Origin: an uncultured Alphaproteobacteria bacterium
GTDB taxonomy: Bacteria; Pseudomonadota; Alphaproteobacteria; UBA8366; JADFVY01
DNA length: 56,602 nt
Direction: 5' to 3'
Assembly: GCA_947259105.1 (NCBI GenBank)
Contig: CAMYKU010000014.1
Location: forward strand, 1 to 56,602
In this document: piece by piece, positions 54,011-56,602 of the stretch
How the letters are laid out: every line of letters starts with the position of its first letter
Numbering within the stretch: the first letter of the stretch is position 1
Notes under the pieces: generated by a model
What the model was told of the DNA's origin: nothing
Database searches by the model: none
What the model saw: the letters and a program-made list of their open reading frames with translations, nothing else
Position numbers and translations under genes: made by a program

Positions 54011-54679
54011 CTACTCTGCCGCTTCGGCGGCCGGATTGGGGAACTCCTCGGGCCAGTTGTTCAGGACGGTCTCGAAATACGCCCGAACATTCTCGGTATC
54101 GATGTCGAGCGAGCGCTTGATCTTGTCGATCTCGTCCTGCGGCTCCAGCGGAATCCGCAGCGAATCCATGAAGCGGTTGAACATGTTGAACATGCCGCTG
54201 ATCAGCGTCAGCTCGACGATCTCGGCATCGGCGAAATGCTCGCGCAACGCGGCGAACACATCGTCGCGTTTGCTGGCGGTGTTGCGGGTGACATGCTCGG
54301 CCCACTGGACGGCGGCCTTCTCGCGCGGGCTGAGCAGCGGCGAGTTCATATAGTCGTCCGAATCGATCGCCCGCACCTGTTCCTCGGTAATGCCGGCCGC
54401 CATGCCGAGCGAGGTGTTGTGCGCGTAGCAGTAAGCGCAGCCGTTCACCGCGCTGGTCTTGATCACCACCATCTCCTTGATCTTGGCCGGCAGCACGCTG
54501 CCGCCGCCCTGGCGCTGCAGCACCGCGTTGAAGGGCAGCAGCATCTTGGCGACCAGCGGCGAGTTCGCAAGGTAGCGGTAGAAGTTCGGCGCGCGTCCCA
54601 GCAGCGCTTCGGCGGCCTGGAAAAGCCGTTCGGTCTCGCCGGTTGCGCCTTCGCGCTCGATCTTGCCTATGCGGGCCAT
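54011..54679 (-). CDS. AhpD-like carboxymuconolactone-decarboxylase family protein
   Basis: A 222-residue cytoplasmic protein of the AhpD/CMD peroxidase-related family. The redox motif is AVNGCAYCYAHNTSLG (CxxC at about 80-83), preceded by PAKIKEMVVIKTS and followed by SPREKAAVQWAEHVT. The ATG at 54679 follows AGGAGG. It is an alkylhydroperoxidase-type thiol enzyme. It is located just outside the cytochrome island, convergent with the NrfD gene with 170 bp between, in which I see nothing. Confidence 0.88.
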   Translation of the reverse strand: MARIGKIEREGATGETERLFQAAEALLGRAPNFYRYLANSPLVAKMLLPFNAVLQRQGGGSVLPAKIKEMVVIKTSAVNGCAYCYAHNTSLGMAAGITEEQVRAIDSDDYMNSPLLSPREKAAVQWAEHVTRNTASKRDDVFAALREHFADAEIVELTLISGMFNMFNRFMDSLRIPLEPQDEIDKIKRSLDIDTENVRAYFETVLNNWPEEFPNPAAEAAE

Positions 54680-54957
54680 GTCGTCCTCCTCTTCATCCGC
54701 CGGTCCACGCGGCGCATCTGACGGCCGGCGCAGGCGTCTTGTCAAGAGCCGAACGCCGGAGCCGGCGCCGATCCGGGTCGCGTGGACGCGCCTTCGGTGA
54801 TCCGCCAACCCGTTCGATTGGGCGCAACGGTGCGGGCCGGATTGCGGTCCGGACAGTGTCCCGCGATCGCCGTTAACCACTCGTTTCCTGTCCATCGATA
54901 GCATAGGCGTTCGGTCCCGTGGCCTTCGCGGGGGAACCGCGCAGCAAGAGGAGACGA

Positions 54958-55389
54958 ATGGGCAGTCTCAAGCAACCCGCCGAGAGTCTGGCCGAACTCG
55001 CCGTTTATACGCTGAAGCACGCGTTTTACAGCCTCGGCGCGGGCGATGGCGTTCTCGTCCCCTTCGTGATGGCCGACAGCGACAGCGAAGGCCGGGTCCT
55101 GCACAGATTCGATGCCGGGACGCGCGACCATGCCAAGGAACGCGCGCACGAATGGCTTGACGGCGCCGATCCCGCGATTGCGCGCTACGCGTTCGCCTGG
55201 GACGGCCGCATCACCATCGACGAAATCCGCTGGGATGCGGTTTTCGTGGAAGCCGGCGACCGCGTCCTCCCGAACGGCGTGGTGCTGTGCCAGCGCTACG
55301 AGGCCGGATGCGATACGGAGGATGTCAACGTGGCGGTCGGCGAACCGATGCTGATCGACAAACCACTGTCGCGCCTGCGGGCAGGCTGA
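54958..55389 (+). CDS. Hypothetical protein (143 aa)
   Basis: A 143-residue protein of mixed alpha/beta composition (SLAELAVYTLKHAFYSLG, then HRFDAGTRDHAKERAHEWL and GRITIDEIRWDAVFVEAGDR). No signal or membrane segment, no known motif. The ATG follows AAGAGGAG at a good distance and is preferred over an upstream in-frame start. It is divergent from the AhpD-like gene. Function unknown. Confidence 0.7.
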   Translation: MGSLKQPAESLAELAVYTLKHAFYSLGAGDGVLVPFVMADSDSEGRVLHRFDAGTRDHAKERAHEWLDGADPAIARYAFAWDGRITIDEIRWDAVFVEAGDRVLPNGVVLCQRYEAGCDTEDVNVAVGEPMLIDKPLSRLRAG

Positions 55390-55487
55390 CGCCGCCGCAT
55401 CACCCCCGTTCCATGACACGACCATGTTCCCGGGCAAGTCGGCATCGTGCACCCGCCATTCCGGGGCGGGAGCTTCGCCTGTCTGGC

Positions 55488-56000
55488 TCAGGCATGGTGG
55501 TCGTGCGCCAGCGCATGGCCGCGGCCACGTGCGATCAGCCACCGGTTTACCGGGAAGGCGGCGGCGCCGGCCACGGCAAGCGCCAGCGCCATGGAGGACC
55601 AGAACAGCAGCGAATTCAGTGGTGCGCCCATGGCGCCGGGGATGACCAGCAGAATGAGATTGTCGACGATTTCCATGATCGTGATCGACGCGGTGTCGGC
55701 GGCAAGCGCAATGCGCAGGCTCTTCCCAAGGCCAAGGGCGGAGCGGAGTAGCGGCACCAGCGTGAACGAGTAGCCGAACAGGAACGCCAGGACGACGGCC
55801 AGCACGATGGTTGCGGCGTTTCCCCAGCCAAGCGCCGTTCCGATCACCATGCCGAGGACCTCGCCGATCCCGCAACCGGTCAGGCAATGCACCGTCGCGC
55901 TGAGCGCAAGTCGGTTGAGCGAGACCCCGTCATGGCGCCCGGGGGCATGCGTGGGTTCGTTGTGCTGGCCGTGGCCGGTTGCCGTCCCTTTGTCACCCAT
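55488..56000 (-). CDS. DUF4396 membrane protein
   Basis: A 170-residue protein with a His-rich cytoplasmic N-terminus (HGQHNEPTHAPGRHDG) and four membrane helices. The first is preceded by ATVHCLTGCGIGEVLGM, the signature of DUF4396. ITIMEIVDNLILLVIPGAM is a second conserved segment, and the C-terminus is histidine-rich (ALAHDHHA). Such proteins are thought to be metal-related membrane proteins. The ATG at 56000 is preferred over the longer arginine-rich frame. Confidence 0.8.
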   Translation of the reverse strand: MGDKGTATGHGQHNEPTHAPGRHDGVSLNRLALSATVHCLTGCGIGEVLGMVIGTALGWGNAATIVLAVVLAFLFGYSFTLVPLLRSALGLGKSLRIALAADTASITIMEIVDNLILLVIPGAMGAPLNSLLFWSSMALALAVAGAAAFPVNRWLIARGRGHALAHDHHA

Positions 56001-56468
56001 CGCTGCTTCTCCACCTGAAATCAGTGGGACGCACGATAGACCTTCCCGATACCGGAAGGTCAAGCCGTCGCGCCGCAGGGGGCAGGACAAAGAAGCGGCC
56101 CGGGACGGGCCGGCGTCCACCGGGACAGGGCAGGATAGTCCGGCAGGGGTACTGGCCCTGGGGCTGGGAGGAACGGCCCGCACGTGCGGTCTATCCCTTT
56201 GAGGCCGTACACCCTGCCGGTCGTTCGGCGGGTCGGTGACACCAGGTCCGGTTTCAGCCGGCCGCCGGCGATGTTGTGCCGGAACGAACAGCGGCGGAAG
56301 TGCTTCGCGGGGTCTTCCGGTGCGCGAGGCGGCCCGCCCGTCGACTCATGACATTCCCGTCCGTCCTGCAAGTTTCTTGCAACGGATCATGGCGCGGTCC
56401 GGGGACATGCGCTGTGGCATTTCCCACAAGCAGGACGTTTTTTCGCGATTCTTTAAGAGAACCGGCGG
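56001..56468. other. Non-coding stretch
   Basis: 468 bp between DUF4396 and the regulator end. Short open frames here are proline- and arginine-rich shadows. An inverted repeat AACCGGCGG/CCGCCGGTT (about 56460-56490) overlaps the regulator stop but has no T-run. I find no FNR-type box in it. Confidence 0.5.
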
Positions 56469-56602
56469 TCAGGCCATCTCCGCCGGTTCCAGGCCGAGCA
56501 CCTCGTGCACCATCTGTGCGAGCTTCGGCAGGTCGAGAATATGCAGGGCGTCGCGATCCTGTCTCAGCACCTCGGCCCGGGCCAGCACATTCATCTCACG
56601 CG
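56469..56602 (-). CDS. C-terminus of a probable Crp/Fnr-family regulator (5' end missing)
   Basis: A minus-strand frame enters from beyond the window and ends with TGA at 56469-56471. It encodes about 44 residues: REMNVLARAEVLRQ, then DALHILDLPKLAQMVHEVLG. This matches the last recognition-helix residues, wing and final helix of Crp/Fnr proteins (pattern SRELxxLxxxGLIRxxxxxIxILDxxxL). The sensor domain is outside, so FNR, Dnr or Crp type cannot be told. Closeness to a cluster full of FNR-type boxes makes it a candidate for their reader. Confidence 0.55.
   Translation of the reverse strand, partial: REMNVLARAEVLRQDRDALHILDLPKLAQMVHEVLGLEPAEMA

Overview
The window is high-GC DNA that reads like an alphaproteobacterium, probably Rhodospirillales-like. 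This rests on the mreBCD-mrdA-rodA order, the NRSEIAIR opening of pyruvate carboxylase, dense tail-to-head (ATGA/GTGA/TGATG) operons and a DUF4396 gene. This is inferred from gene content, not from a phylogenetic marker.

Layout. 1-5.4 kb: the cell-elongation operon mreB (5' end cut by the window), mreC, mreD, mrdA (PBP2) and rodA. 5.6-7.8 kb: a Tat-exported multicopper oxidase on the minus strand. 8.67 kb: a tRNA-Lys(CUU). 9-13.4 kb: a small hypothetical gene, a D-Ala-D-Ala-ligase-like ATP-grasp enzyme, and a convergent pair encoding a CocE/NonD hydrolase and a second ATP-grasp-like protein. 13.6-23.4 kb (minus): a tightly coupled run of M28 peptidase, ChaN-PDZ protein, M1-type peptidase and pyruvate carboxylase. 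23.7-24.6 kb: an uncharacterised exported protein. 24.8-29.5 kb (plus): nqrBCDEF, nqrM and a CBS-domain gene, with no nqrA and a short NqrB that lacks the covalent-FMN segment. 30.1-31.4 kb: a MetY-type sulfhydrylase.

31.4-53.8 kb is the striking part: a roughly 22-kb multiheme-cytochrome island. Twelve proteins carry 59 c-type heme attachment motifs that I can count. They include two tandem 12-heme paralogs, an outer-membrane beta-barrel, two NHL-repeat lipoproteins, two triheme c7-type cytochromes, a tetraheme cytochrome, monoheme cytochromes, two 4-domain class-I cytochromes, a CbcL-like inner-membrane protein (nine c hemes plus a b-type membrane domain), and a second quinone module (pentaheme cytochrome, Tat 4x[4Fe-4S] protein, NrfD). 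Read together they form a complete candidate route from the quinone pool, through periplasmic cytochromes, to an outer-membrane conduit, as in Geobacter-type extracellular electron transfer. The conduit itself (barrel, NHL, 12-heme, 12-heme, repeat protein) is not of the MtrCAB type. The direction of electron flow cannot be read from the sequence.

Regulation is visible. Perfect or near-perfect FNR-type palindromes (TTGAT-N4-ATCAA) lie in every main promoter region of the island. Four of them sit about 40 bp ahead of the start predicted from a -10-like hexamer, the class-II activator layout. The window ends inside what looks like the C-terminus of a Crp/Fnr-family regulator, a candidate for the factor that reads them. 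An AT-rich patch at 41.6 kb carries 10-bp-phased GATACA repeats between two such boxes.

54-56.6 kb: an AhpD-like carboxymuconolactone-decarboxylase protein, a small hypothetical protein, a DUF4396 membrane protein and the truncated regulator.
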